From: Hominiventricola aquisgranensis
GTDB lineage: Bacteria; Bacillota; Clostridia; Lachnospirales; Lachnospiraceae
NCBI RefSeq assembly: GCF_040096225.1
Contig: NZ_JBBMFC010000016.1
Span: 1-64,000 of the forward strand
Length of the DNA stretch: 64,000 nucleotides
Reading direction: 5' to 3'
The notes below the pieces were generated by a model, which saw only the letters and a list, made by a program, of their open reading frames with translations, did not search any database and had not been told where the DNA came from. Of the stretch, positions 7,887-15,893 are shown in pieces (the first letter of the stretch is position 1; the number at the start of each line of letters is the position of its first letter). The position numbers and the translations under genes are program-made.

Positions 7887-8561
7887 TTACTCTGCTGCCT
7901 GCACCGGTGTAATGGTAATATTGGCAGCTTCGATCCCGGTTTTTCGTTTCACGATATCCTCGATCTGTGCCCGTTTAGCATCACTGACCTGGGTACTGCT
8001 GACCACTACATCTGCGCCGGAATCACTGATACTGACGACCACATCTTCAAATCCCTGTGCCGACAATAAGGTCTCTGCCGCCAGTTCCTTCTCTGCGGCA
8101 TCTGTCATGGATACCATCTCATCAATGGCATCCTGCTTCTCAGAATCACTGATATTCGTGCTGTTGATGACCTCCATAAGAATCTCTTTATTGCGGGAGC
8201 GGGTCTGCTCTCTGGTCACTTTCGCTTCTGCCACTACCGTGCTTCCTCCTGTACTGCTGGCCATGACAGTCTCCCCGACACTGTCATCTGCAGATGCCGT
8301 CTCCTCATAATCTTCATCCAGGCTGGCAATATCCGTCTTCTCTTCTTCCCCCGTCTGTGCATAGATGTCCTCTGCAGAAATATCGGCTGTCATATCAGAA
8401 TCATCACTTTCAGACACCGAATCACTTCCGGCTGTCAGCATACTGCTATCAAAGGATGTGCCTGCATAATTCAGATATCCTGCCACAGCGATCATAGCTG
8501 CCAGTGCTGTAACAATGATCTGATTTTTCTTAAAAACAGGTTTTTTAATTTTTTTCAACAA
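7887..8561 (-). CDS. spoIIIAH: Stage III sporulation protein AH
   Basis: Mother-cell membrane protein that pairs with forespore SpoIIQ and forms part of the SpoIIIA-SpoIIQ channel across the septum during engulfment. 224 residues: short basic N-terminus, one membrane helix (about residues 14-32, IIVTALAAMIAVAGYL), a long acidic Ser/Asp/Glu linker, and the C-terminal ring-building domain with SEKQDAIDEM, EKELAAETLLSAQGF and VVVSS segments. The likely start is TTG at 8561, 5 nt after GGAGG. It overlaps spoIIIAG and is the last gene of the operon. Confidence 0.93.
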   Translation of the reverse strand: MLKKIKKPVFKKNQIIVTALAAMIAVAGYLNYAGTSFDSSMLTAGSDSVSESDDSDMTADISAEDIYAQTGEEEKTDIASLDEDYEETASADDSVGETVMASSTGGSTVVAEAKVTREQTRSRNKEILMEVINSTNISDSEKQDAIDEMVSMTDAAEKELAAETLLSAQGFEDVVVSISDSGADVVVSSTQVSDAKRAQIEDIVKRKTGIEAANITITPVQAAE

Positions 8562-9198
8562 TGTTGCCTCCTTCTCCCATTTTCATTATTTTAATCTTAT
8601 GAGGCTCAATTCCAAATAATGCCTGCACGGCCTCTAATATCTCTGCTTTCACTTTTGTATTGCCACCGCCTTCAGCGATCACCAGTACTCCTGTCACCTT
8701 CGGATTGATCCAGGATACCACATAAGGATATTTTCCATTGTCATTTTCCTGATAAATGGTCTCTTCCTCCACACTGTCCGCATTGCTGATCCGATCTTTT
8801 TCCACCTGCCGCTCACTGCTTCCTTCCCAGGTCAGCATAACCCTCACCTGGCCTGCACCATCTACCGTGGACAGAAGTTCTTCCAGCTTCTGCTCCGTCT
8901 GAGCTTCATATTTTTCCAGATCCGACAGTGGCTCATCTTCTCCATCAGACATGCCGCTCTCCAGATTGTCATCCACAGATGAATTTCCACTCCCAGAAGA
9001 ATTCCCCATCATGCCACTGTTCATCTCCCTCTCTCTGGATATTTCGTCAGCAGTCCCCTTCTTCTCAACCGGAATCGCAATGACTGCCAGCAGAAGTCCC
9101 ACCAGTACCAGGATCAACAGCTGGTCTTTCCCTGGCGGCCAGTATTTTTCTTTTATCTTTCCTGCCAGTCCTCTGACAGTTTCCATTCTGTCTTCCAT
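8545..9198 (-). CDS. spoIIIAG: Stage III sporulation protein AG
   Basis: Ring-forming component of the SpoIIIA secretion-like complex. About 217 residues: one membrane helix (LLILVLVGLLLAVIAIP), a Ser/Gly/Asp-rich linker, then the ring-building motif domain (EAQTEQKLEELLSTVDGAG, VRVMLTWEGS, GVLVIAEGG). Three in-frame starts are possible (9219, 9198, 9186); 9198 (MEDRMET) is a compromise, all overlapping the spoIIIAF 3' end. Length and layout match the family. Confidence 0.92.
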   Translation of the reverse strand: MEDRMETVRGLAGKIKEKYWPPGKDQLLILVLVGLLLAVIAIPVEKKGTADEISREREMNSGMMGNSSGSGNSSVDDNLESGMSDGEDEPLSDLEKYEAQTEQKLEELLSTVDGAGQVRVMLTWEGSSERQVEKDRISNADSVEEETIYQENDNGKYPYVVSWINPKVTGVLVIAEGGGNTKVKAEILEAVQALFGIEPHKIKIMKMGEGGNIVEKN

Positions 9199-9428
9199 AT
9201 CTCCGCCTGCTCCTCCCATTCATACGCACTGGTAAATACCCGGCTGTCCAATTGTCCGGTCAGGTGAAATATCTGCAGCACCGGCTGAAGCAATAAGATC
9301 AGCAGCAACAGTCCCAGATAAAATTTTACATATCGTTCATAGATGCCTGAGGGAAGAAGATTCAGGATCACCTGTTCCAGTAAGCAGAATACAGCCAGCG
9401 TCTTCGCCATATCCACAAATATCTGCAT
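9153..9428 (-). CDS. spoIIIAF: Stage III sporulation protein AF, unusually short
   Basis: Identified from position between spoIIIAE and spoIIIAG and from two N-terminal membrane helices (AKTLAVFCLLEQVILNLL and FYLGLLLLILLLQPVLQIF). Only about 91 residues, whereas SpoIIIAF of Bacillus is near 200 with a C-terminal ring-building domain; here the protein stops soon after helix two, and spoIIIAG begins within its last codons. Start MQIFVDMAK follows GGGAGAGG; an upstream ATG at 9446 lacks a ribosome site. Confidence 0.82.
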   Translation of the reverse strand: MQIFVDMAKTLAVFCLLEQVILNLLPSGIYERYVKFYLGLLLLILLLQPVLQIFHLTGQLDSRVFTSAYEWEEQAEIWKTEWKLSEDWQER

Positions 9429-9492
9429 ATTGCCTCTCCCTTCCATCCCGACTGATTCTTTTGCAAAATGTCACTTCCCCCCATCTTATGTA

Positions 9493-10524
9493 TCACCTCC
9501 CTGTTATAGCCGTGGTCAATGCCACAGTCAGCAGGAACAGCACCAGCACCATACATATGGTCTGAAATAATAGCTTCATGCCACAGCCAACTCCTGCAAG
9601 GCAGCCGGTGATTCGTTCATCTGATATGGGCTGCAGCACTGCTGCCAGCAGATAATAGGCCGCCATCATGATTCCCAGCTTTGCCAGTGGGATCAGGCAT
9701 AGAAGGAGCAGCACCACCAGTGCCGCCGCACCGATCCCATTTTTAATCAACATAGCTGATCCAAGCACCATATCTGTGACGGAACTTCCCGCATCCCCAA
9801 TCCCCGGGATCATCTCGATTCCTTTGCTGACGGTCAGCTTCCGAAATGCATCCGCCGCCGGAGTCAACAGTCCCTGGATCATATGAAACGCCATGACTGC
9901 AGCCACCACTCCTTTCAGACTCCAGCCCACCACCATTTCCAACAATTCTGTCAGACGACTTAACCGTTCCTCCCCTGACAGATGATCCACCATAACCAGC
10001 AGCACATAGATCTCAATACACGGCAGCACAAACAATTCCAGGACCCGCTGAAGGCCTGACACCAGCAACAGAATAAATTCGTAATACACCCCTGCCGAAG
10101 CCACATAAGAGGTCATCGTCATTGCAAGAAAATACGCCGGCGCCAGCACCGTCATAAAATTTCGCATGGCAAGCAGCACATCTCTTGCGATCTCCATACT
10201 GTTCTGGAAGGACACCATCAGAATCAACAGAAGGATCATGTAGATCATGGCAAAACTGATCTGTGATACGCTCCGGTTCTTGAACACTTCTGCAAAATGG
10301 AGAAGCACCGCAGATGCTACCGCCAGCAATAAGACATGTACCCACAGCCTCTTCTGCATGACCAGTTCCTGCAGAAAAATTGTCCCAAAATTATGAAGGA
10401 TCCCACCCCAGGAAAGGATACTTTGCCCGGATGTTCCCTGTTCTACCAGCTGCTGAAAGTCCACCGTGCCGCCCAGAATATCATCCAGAAGTTCCTGGAT
10501 CTCAGACAGATCGATCTGTTCCAT
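9493..10524 (-). CDS. spoIIIAE: Stage III sporulation protein AE
   Basis: Polytopic membrane component of the SpoIIIA channel. About 343 residues with an amphipathic N-terminal segment (MEQIDLSEIQELLDDILGG) followed by seven to eight membrane helices. Start at 10524 chosen for GGGAGG 8 nt upstream; the open frame continues to 10596 but that extension has no ribosome site. Shorter at the N-terminus than the roughly 400-residue Bacillus protein, which has a signal peptide. 64-nt gap to spoIIIAF. Confidence 0.93.
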   Translation of the reverse strand: MEQIDLSEIQELLDDILGGTVDFQQLVEQGTSGQSILSWGGILHNFGTIFLQELVMQKRLWVHVLLLAVASAVLLHFAEVFKNRSVSQISFAMIYMILLLILMVSFQNSMEIARDVLLAMRNFMTVLAPAYFLAMTMTSYVASAGVYYEFILLLVSGLQRVLELFVLPCIEIYVLLVMVDHLSGEERLSRLTELLEMVVGWSLKGVVAAVMAFHMIQGLLTPAADAFRKLTVSKGIEMIPGIGDAGSSVTDMVLGSAMLIKNGIGAAALVVLLLLCLIPLAKLGIMMAAYYLLAAVLQPISDERITGCLAGVGCGMKLLFQTICMVLVLFLLTVALTTAITGR

Positions 10525-10602
10525 ATGTATCCTCCCATGTATACTTCTTATGCTGCCCTGTCCGTCTTGCAAAGCACCGACAGTCTCAGGGCACATTTTC
10601 CA

Positions 10603-10983
10603 TCAGCTCAGGAATCCCCGGATGGTCTTCAGAAGTGCTGTCAGCACCGGAATTCCTGCCGCCAGCACTGACAGCTTGCCAAACATCTGGATCTGCCCGG
10701 CGATAGTGGCATACCCGGCATCCTTACACAGATCCGAAGCAAATTCCGCAATATACGTGATTCCGATAATTTTCAACAGAATTTTAAAATATCCGGCCTG
10801 CAGGGGCAGACTTTCCTGTACGGTCTGAAGTCCGGCAAGAATCATTCCCAGCAGATCTGTCATCTGTAAAAATACCAGCAGGCTCACCGCCAGACAGAGA
10901 TAGATTCCATATTCCGGCTTTAATGCCTTCACCTGCAATGCCAGCAGCACGCCTGCGATCCCGATCATAGCGATTCGAAGCAT
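10603..10983 (-). CDS. spoIIIAD: Stage III sporulation protein AD
   Basis: Small membrane protein of the SpoIIIA complex, 126 residues, about four helices. Family-like features: conserved KPEYGIYLCLAVSLLVF after the first helix and the FASDLCKDAGYATIAGQIQ loop. Start follows GGGAG. 14-nt gap from spoIIIAC. Confidence 0.93.
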   Translation of the reverse strand: MLRIAMIGIAGVLLALQVKALKPEYGIYLCLAVSLLVFLQMTDLLGMILAGLQTVQESLPLQAGYFKILLKIIGITYIAEFASDLCKDAGYATIAGQIQMFGKLSVLAAGIPVLTALLKTIRGFLS

Positions 10984-10997
10984 TCTTATCTCCCTCC

Positions 10998-11192
10998 TCA
11001 GAGCGTAAATAATTTCTGCATGATTTGAAACAGCTCGTATACATAGGGAATGATCCAGAACAGCACAAGCAGAAGCCCTGCCAGACTGGTCAGAAATGCC
11101 TGTTCTTCCCTCCCGCTGTGTTTGAGTACCTGTGACAGTACCGATACCAGAATTCCTACTGCCGCAATTTTAAATAACAACGCTTCGTTCAT
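10998..11192 (-). CDS. spoIIIAC: Stage III sporulation protein AC
   Basis: Small two-helix membrane protein, 64 residues from MNEALLFKIAAVG, matching the family's usual 65-68 residues. This start is chosen over the ATG at 11222 because AAGGTGG lies 7 nt upstream. The loop KHSGREEQAFLTSL between the helices is typical. Homologous to SpoIIIAD by helix pattern. Confidence 0.92.
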   Translation of the reverse strand: MNEALLFKIAAVGILVSVLSQVLKHSGREEQAFLTSLAGLLLVLFWIIPYVYELFQIMQKLFTL

Positions 11193-11232
11193 CCCTATAT
11201 CCACCTTGTTCAAAATAGTCATGTATCCAATC

Positions 11233-11751
11233 CTACATGATCACAAGCACCAATGCTGCTCCACCCAGCGCGCCCAGATACCGGTACAGCTTCTGTCGGC
11301 TGTCGGCTGCTGCTTTTGCCTCTGCAAGACTTAACATTATTTTCTCCTGATAAAACTGAATGGCGTTTAACTGCATGGGCATATCCATCCGTCCCAGCAG
11401 TTGTCCAAATTCTTCCAGATCCTGCTGTTCCTTTTTTGTGAGAAACAAAAGCTTTTGAATTTCTTTCAGATTCCGGCTCCAGATCTCTCCTGCCGTCTGT
11501 CCTGTCCGCTTTCCAAGATCTTCAGATACCTTCCAAAAGAACTGTTGAAATGGTGCTTTTGCATCCTTTGCCAGGAGCTCACAGACCGCTGGCAGCGTAA
11601 GCCTTACACAACGGATCTCCCCCTGAAGGATCAATAACAGCCGCTGCAGCTCTTCCAGCTGTGCAACTCTCTTTCCCAGTTCTCTGGCTGCTGCATCCCC
11701 GAATCCTAAGCCTCCCACCAAAATCAGACTCCATCCCATGATCTTCAGCAA
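11233..11751 (-). CDS. spoIIIAB: Stage III sporulation protein AB
   Basis: 172 residues with an N-terminal membrane helix, a central helical cytoplasmic domain similar to the GspF-type fold of secretion systems, and a C-terminal helix (ALGGAALVLVIM). Initiates at a TTG codon that overlaps the spoIIIAA stop by 7 nt (TTGCTGA), 10 nt after GAGGAGG, so its translation is coupled to spoIIIAA. Confidence 0.92.
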   Translation of the reverse strand: MLKIMGWSLILVGGLGFGDAAARELGKRVAQLEELQRLLLILQGEIRCVRLTLPAVCELLAKDAKAPFQQFFWKVSEDLGKRTGQTAGEIWSRNLKEIQKLLFLTKKEQQDLEEFGQLLGRMDMPMQLNAIQFYQEKIMLSLAEAKAAADSRQKLYRYLGALGGAALVLVIM

Positions 11752-12650
11752 AGTCTCTTTCCCTCCTCGTTGACGATAACTTCCACCTGTCCGGGAAGTT
11801 CTCCATTCTTCAGAAAAATGTAGCGGGAAAACAACCTTTCTCTGACCAGATCCTTCAGAACCGGCTTTTCCAGAAGTTCCCGGAATGAGGAACCATGAAC
11901 GGTCGCAAACAGTACGCAGCCACAGCGCATTGCATAGGTAAAAGCTTCCAGATCTTCCTGGCTTCCGATCTCATCAGCTGCCACCACCTCCGGCGCCATA
12001 GAACGGATCAGCATCATCAGCCCCTTTGCTTTTGGACAGGCATCCAGCACATCCGTACGGATTCCCACATCATTTCCTGGAATTCCACCACTGCACCCTG
12101 CAATCTCTGACCGCTCATCCACCAGGCCTACAGTCATGCCCGGATGGATCAGTGTTCCATTGGAAATCTGTCGGATACAGTCCCGAAGCATGGTTGTCTT
12201 CCCTTTTCCCGGCGGTGATACGATCAGTGTGGACTGTAAGGCTCCATCCTGCCACAGGAATGGAACCACTTCATCTGCACATCCTAAGATCTGATGAGCA
12301 AACCGAAGATTCAGAGAAGATATCGCCGTGATTGTACGGATATTTCCATCCTCCACCACCACTCTTCCTGCAATTCCAACCCGGTGCCCACCCGGAAGGG
12401 ACAGATATCCTCTTCGAATCTCTTCTTCATAGGCATACAGCGAATAATTGCCAAGATAAGCCAATGTTTCTTCCAGCTGCCGGCGATGGATCACCGTCTG
12501 TGACACATACTCTTTTCCATGACTGAGGATCACTGCCGGCTGTTCTGCCCGCAGACGGATCTCCTGCAAGCCTGCTACATCCAGATTCATCTTTTGCAGC
12601 ACCTCCCGAAGACCAGAGGGAAGCAGTTTTATCATCTCTTCACTCCGCAT
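11745..12650 (-). CDS. spoIIIAA: Stage III sporulation protein AA (secretion-type ATPase)
   Basis: Cytoplasmic mother-cell ATPase that powers or assembles the SpoIIIA-SpoIIQ channel; related to type II/IV secretion ATPases. 301 residues, Walker A SPPGKGKTTMLRD (about residues 145-157), Asp box VGLVDERSEIAG, Walker-B-like VVAADEIGSQEDL. First gene of the eight-gene operon, which in characterised sporeformers is transcribed by sigma-E; a weak sigma-E-like pair (AATATG about 13 nt before CATGTGTT) lies upstream but is only suggestive. Start follows AGGAGTGG. Confidence 0.95.
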   Translation of the reverse strand: MRSEEMIKLLPSGLREVLQKMNLDVAGLQEIRLRAEQPAVILSHGKEYVSQTVIHRRQLEETLAYLGNYSLYAYEEEIRRGYLSLPGGHRVGIAGRVVVEDGNIRTITAISSLNLRFAHQILGCADEVVPFLWQDGALQSTLIVSPPGKGKTTMLRDCIRQISNGTLIHPGMTVGLVDERSEIAGCSGGIPGNDVGIRTDVLDACPKAKGLMMLIRSMAPEVVAADEIGSQEDLEAFTYAMRCGCVLFATVHGSSFRELLEKPVLKDLVRERLFSRYIFLKNGELPGQVEVIVNEEGKRLC

Positions 12651-12671
12651 GTTGTCCCACTCCTAAACACA

Positions 12672-12799
12672 TGACAATTCAGAGCCATATTCGCAAAATC
12701 GCCTCTACGAGGCTGTCTCCGTTTCACTACGGTCCTCGCTAAGCAGATGTCCCCCGGACATCTAGCGACTTTTGCTCATTTCATGGCTTTGAATTGTTA
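12672..12799. repeat. Imperfect 128-bp intergenic palindrome
   Basis: Outer arms TGACAATTCAGAGCCAT / ATGGCTTTGAATTGTTA, then TTCGCAAAATCGCC / AGCGACTTTTGCTCA, and a perfect inner hairpin AGATGTCC-CCC-GGACATCT form one long imperfect hairpin between pnp and spoIIIAA. Its sequence is unrelated to the family at 7.6 and 62 kb. It contains the region where a sigma-E promoter for spoIIIAA would be expected. Confidence 0.7.
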
Positions 12800-12810
12800 C
12801 AATATATGTA

Positions 12811-12853
12811 AAAAGGGCAGTGTCTATGACTTTGTCATAAACACTGCCCTTTT
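12811..12853 (-). terminator. Intrinsic terminator of pnp
   Basis: A long perfect hairpin, AAAAGGGCAGTGT ... ACACTGCCCTTTT with ATGAC-TTT-GTCAT at its tip, immediately downstream of pnp, with T-runs on both strands. Confidence 0.92.
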
Positions 12854-12888
12854 ATGGGTAACTGCTTCACATGCAGTTCAATATTTCA

Positions 12889-14979
12889 TTAGTTCTCCTT
12901 GCAGTCCTTGATAGAGAAGCTGATTCTTCCCATCTTGTCCTTGCCAAGGCAGACAACTTTGACTACATCGCCCAGAGTCAGAACGTCTTCTACGCGGTTG
13001 ATACGCTCTTTTGCGATCTTGGAAATGTGAACCATTCCCTCTTTGCCCGGTGCAAACTCAAGGAATGCGCCGAACTCTTTGATGCTGACAACTTTACCGG
13101 TAAATACCTGACCCTCTTCAAAATCAGTTACGATGATATTGATCAGCTCTTTCGCTTTCTCCATCTTCTCTTTGTCAGTACCACAGATGGATACAGCTCC
13201 GTCATCATTGATATCGATCTTCACACCGGTCTGCTCAATGATCGCATTGATGGTCTTACCTCTCTGACCAACCACATCACCGATCTTCTGCGGATCGATA
13301 TTCATCTGAATGATCTTCGGTGCATAAGTACCAACTTCTTTTCTCGGCTCAGCGATTGCCGGCTTCATACAAGTATCCATGATGAACAGTCTTGCCTCAC
13401 GGCATCTTGCGATAGCACCCTCAACGATCGGTCTGGTCAGTCCGTGGATCTTGATATCCATCTGGATCGCAGTAATACCGTCAGTCGTACCGGTTACCTT
13501 GAAGTCCATATCTCCGAAGAAGTCCTCAAGACCCTGAATATCGGTCAGAAGAACAAAATCATCATCGGTCTCGCCGGTTACCAGACCACAGGAAATACCT
13601 GCTACCATCTTCTTGATCGGTACGCCTGCTGCCATCAGGGACATACAGGATGCACAGGTAGAAGCCATGGAAGTAGATCCGTTGGACTCAAAGGTCTCGG
13701 ATACACAGCGGATGGTATATGGGAACTCTTCCTCACTCGGCAATACCGGGATCAGAGCTCTCTCAGCCAATGCGCCATGTCCGATCTCACGACGTCCCGG
13801 TCCTCTGGACGGCTTGGTCTCGCCTACAGAGTAGCTCGGGAAGTTGTAATGATGCATATATCTCTTGCTTACTTCATTCTCATCCAGTCCATCGATCTTC
13901 TGCTGCTCAGACAGCGGAGCCAGTGTACACACGTCACAGATCTGAGTCTGTCCACGAGTGAACATTGCAGAACCATGTACTCTCGGGATAATATCAACTT
14001 CTGCTGCCAGCGGACGGATCTGGGTGATCTCACGTCCATCCGGACGCTTGTGATCTTTGAGGATCATCTTACGGACAGTTTTCTTCTCGTACTGATATAC
14101 AGCCTCTCCCAGTACTGCCAGCCATTCTTCCTTCTCAGCAAATGCCTCAGTCAGTCTCTCGGTCAGTACACGGATATTCTCCTCACGAGTCTGCTTATCA
14201 TCGGTAAATACCGCTTTTTCCATCTCTTCTGGCGGAACGATCTCTTTGATCGCTGCAAACAGCTCTTCCGGAACTGCACAGCTTGTATACTCATGCTTCT
14301 GTTTTCCAACTTCAGCTACAATCGTATCAATGAAGGTGATGATCTTCTGGTTCACTTCATGAGCCATATAGATTGCTTCGATCATCTTAGCCTCCGGAAT
14401 CTCATTAGCTCCGGCCTCGATCATGATTACTTTCTCTCTGGTGGATGCAACGGTCAGGTTCAGATCGCCGCTCTTCCACTGCTCCTGGCTCGGGTTGATC
14501 ACAAACTCGCCATCGATCATACCTACCTGAGTCATTGCACACGGTCCGTCAAACGGAATGTCAGAGATGCAGGTTGCGATTGCTGCACCCAGCATAGCCA
14601 CCAACTCCGGACGGCAGGACGGGTCAACACTCATAACCATATTGTTCAGGGTTACATCATTTCTGTAATCCTTCGGGAACAGAGGACGCATCGGGCGGTC
14701 GATAACACGGGATGTCAGGATCGCATTTTCAGATGCTTTACCCTCTCTCTTGTTGAATCCTCCCGGAATCTTTCCGACAGAATACATTTTCTCTTCATAT
14801 TCTACACTCAGCGGGAAGAAATCAATTCCATCCCTCGGCTTGTCAGATGCAGTTGCAGTAGACAGAACAACTGTATCACCGTAGTGCATGAAAGCTGCAC
14901 CATTTGCCTGAGCTGCAACACGACCAATATCAACTCTCAGAGTTCTGCCTGCCAGCTCCATTGTGTAACTTTTGTACAT
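12889..14979 (-). CDS. pnp: Polyribonucleotide nucleotidyltransferase (PNPase)
   Basis: Phosphorolytic 3'-5' exoribonuclease of mRNA turnover. 696 residues, standard. Two RNase PH-like cores (first about 1-220, second about 310-545; RDGIDFFPLSVEYEEKMYSVG and FPSYSVGETKPSRGPGRR-type segments), then a KH domain (INAIIEQTGVKIDINDDG) and a C-terminal S1 RNA-binding domain (GKVVSIKEFGAFLEFAPGKEG). Second gene after rpsO, the conserved order, with a 146-bp spacer containing a terminator and a long leader hairpin. Confidence 0.97.
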   Translation of the reverse strand: MYKSYTMELAGRTLRVDIGRVAAQANGAAFMHYGDTVVLSTATASDKPRDGIDFFPLSVEYEEKMYSVGKIPGGFNKREGKASENAILTSRVIDRPMRPLFPKDYRNDVTLNNMVMSVDPSCRPELVAMLGAAIATCISDIPFDGPCAMTQVGMIDGEFVINPSQEQWKSGDLNLTVASTREKVIMIEAGANEIPEAKMIEAIYMAHEVNQKIITFIDTIVAEVGKQKHEYTSCAVPEELFAAIKEIVPPEEMEKAVFTDDKQTREENIRVLTERLTEAFAEKEEWLAVLGEAVYQYEKKTVRKMILKDHKRPDGREITQIRPLAAEVDIIPRVHGSAMFTRGQTQICDVCTLAPLSEQQKIDGLDENEVSKRYMHHYNFPSYSVGETKPSRGPGRREIGHGALAERALIPVLPSEEEFPYTIRCVSETFESNGSTSMASTCASCMSLMAAGVPIKKMVAGISCGLVTGETDDDFVLLTDIQGLEDFFGDMDFKVTGTTDGITAIQMDIKIHGLTRPIVEGAIARCREARLFIMDTCMKPAIAEPRKEVGTYAPKIIQMNIDPQKIGDVVGQRGKTINAIIEQTGVKIDINDDGAVSICGTDKEKMEKAKELINIIVTDFEEGQVFTGKVVSIKEFGAFLEFAPGKEGMVHISKIAKERINRVEDVLTLGDVVKVVCLGKDKMGRISFSIKDCKEN

Positions 14980-15005
14980 AATTGTATCTCCTTTCTGAAT
15001 TGCTT

Positions 15006-15087
15006 GTGGAAGATACCGAAACTACTGAAAAGAACAGAAAAGCACTGATTTCTGCGCTTTTCAGTGGTCTCGGAACTTATCTTCCAC
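15006..15087 (-). promoter_or_regulatory. Long stem-loop in the pnp leader (candidate RNase III site)
   Basis: GTGGAAGATA...ACTGAAAAG pairs with CTTTTCAGT...TTATCTTCCAC across an 82-nt span just upstream of pnp. PNPase genes in other bacteria are autoregulated through a leader double strand cut by RNase III; this structure would fit, but this is inference. Confidence 0.6.
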
Positions 15088-15089
15088 TC

Positions 15090-15117
15090 AAAACAGGGCG
15101 GAGAAATTCTCCGCCCT
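15090..15117 (-). terminator. Terminator between rpsO and pnp
   Basis: AGGGCGGAGAA-A-TTCTCCGCCCT, an almost gapless stem, followed on the minus strand by TGTTTT. Directly after rpsO; probably partial, allowing some transcription into pnp. Confidence 0.8.
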
Positions 15118-15125
15118 ATGGTTTC

Positions 15126-15392
15126 TTATTTTCTAAGACCTAATTTTGCGATCAGTGCACGGTATCTATCGATATCTTTCTCTTTCAGATATGCCAGCAT
15201 ACCACGTCTCTGTCCTACCATTTTCAGAAGACCTCTTCTGGAATGATGGTCTTTCTGGTTAACTTTCAGATGCTCAGTAAGCTCCTGGATTCTAGCGGTC
15301 AGGATAGCTACCTGTACCTCCGGTGAACCGGTGTCTCCCTCACAACGTCCGTACTCTGCAATGATTGCCTGCTTTTTTTCCTTAGAAATCAT
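15126..15392 (-). CDS. rpsO: 30S ribosomal protein S15
   Basis: 88 residues, exact family length, with the S15 signature region (LTEHLKVNQKDHHSRRGLL, LVGQRRGMLAYLK variant MVGQRRGMLAYLKEKD). Primary 16S rRNA-binding protein that organises the central domain of the small subunit. Start follows GGAGGAAG. A structured leader lies just upstream. Confidence 0.97.
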   Translation of the reverse strand: MISKEKKQAIIAEYGRCEGDTGSPEVQVAILTARIQELTEHLKVNQKDHHSRRGLLKMVGQRRGMLAYLKEKDIDRYRALIAKLGLRK

Positions 15393-15417
15393 GTTTCTTC
15401 CTCCTATACTTTTAAAC

Positions 15418-15454
15418 GCCTGTCATCAAGGGCCGGTCGGAGTGTCCAGACTCT
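15418..15454 (-). promoter_or_regulatory. Structured rpsO leader (candidate S15 autoregulation)
   Basis: On the minus strand GCCGTCATTCA pairs with TGATGACAGGC, enclosing a smaller GAGT...ACTC hairpin and a CCGGCC segment, 26 nt before the rpsO start. S15 of many bacteria represses its own mRNA through leader structures; sequence class not identified. A possible TTTACA-17-TAGAGT promoter lies upstream. Confidence 0.5.
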
Positions 15455-15494
15455 GAATGACGGCTGAATTTCATACTCTGTTACTCTAACATAC

Positions 15495-15890
15495 TTACAG
15501 CTCTTTGTAAAGGTATTTTTTTGTTGCATTTACACGGATTTTCTTTGTTGCGACTACAGCCACACCTGTATGTACGATATCATGAACGATCACGTCTCCA
15601 ATCTCCACAGGAGCTGTCACCTTCACATTCTTCAGAGCCTGCACACAGGCCAGAATTTTATCTTTCGGTATATCAGAAGCTGTCTTTACGGGAACCACCG
15701 GTATCTCACCTTCCAGCACCGTAACAGTGCTCGTCACGATCCTGGTCGGAGCTGTTACTTCTTTTTCTCCATAGACTGCACCTTTTTTACAGTGATTTCC
15801 TTCTACTTTTGTGACCTGTTTTCCATCCAGAAACACGGTCAGTTCACAGCCTTTCGGGCAACCGATGCAGATCAGTTTCTTACGTTCCAT
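15495..15890 (-). CDS. DUF1667 family cysteine protein
   Basis: 131 residues. N-terminal Cys cluster CIGCPKGCELTV and a fourth Cys pair partner in NHCKKGAVYGEKE suggest a bound Fe-S or metal centre; the rest is a beta-rich domain with VTSTVTVLEG and PVEIGDVI. In clostridia this family (DUF1667) follows the glycerol-3-phosphate oxidoreductase genes and is thought to be an electron-transfer or assembly partner; no biochemical role is established to my knowledge. Starts 3 nt after the fused oxidoreductase gene ends, so same operon. Confidence 0.85.
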   Translation of the reverse strand: MERKKLICIGCPKGCELTVFLDGKQVTKVEGNHCKKGAVYGEKEVTAPTRIVTSTVTVLEGEIPVVPVKTASDIPKDKILACVQALKNVKVTAPVEIGDVIVHDIVHTGVAVVATKKIRVNATKKYLYKEL

Positions 15891-15893
15891 CCA

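Noticed and set aside
12871..15048. A 725-codon open frame on the plus strand across pnp.
   Set aside because: It is the antisense shadow of pnp, whose minus-strand product is a full, motif-rich PNPase. The shadow has no ribosome site and no recognisable domain, and runs through two terminators.
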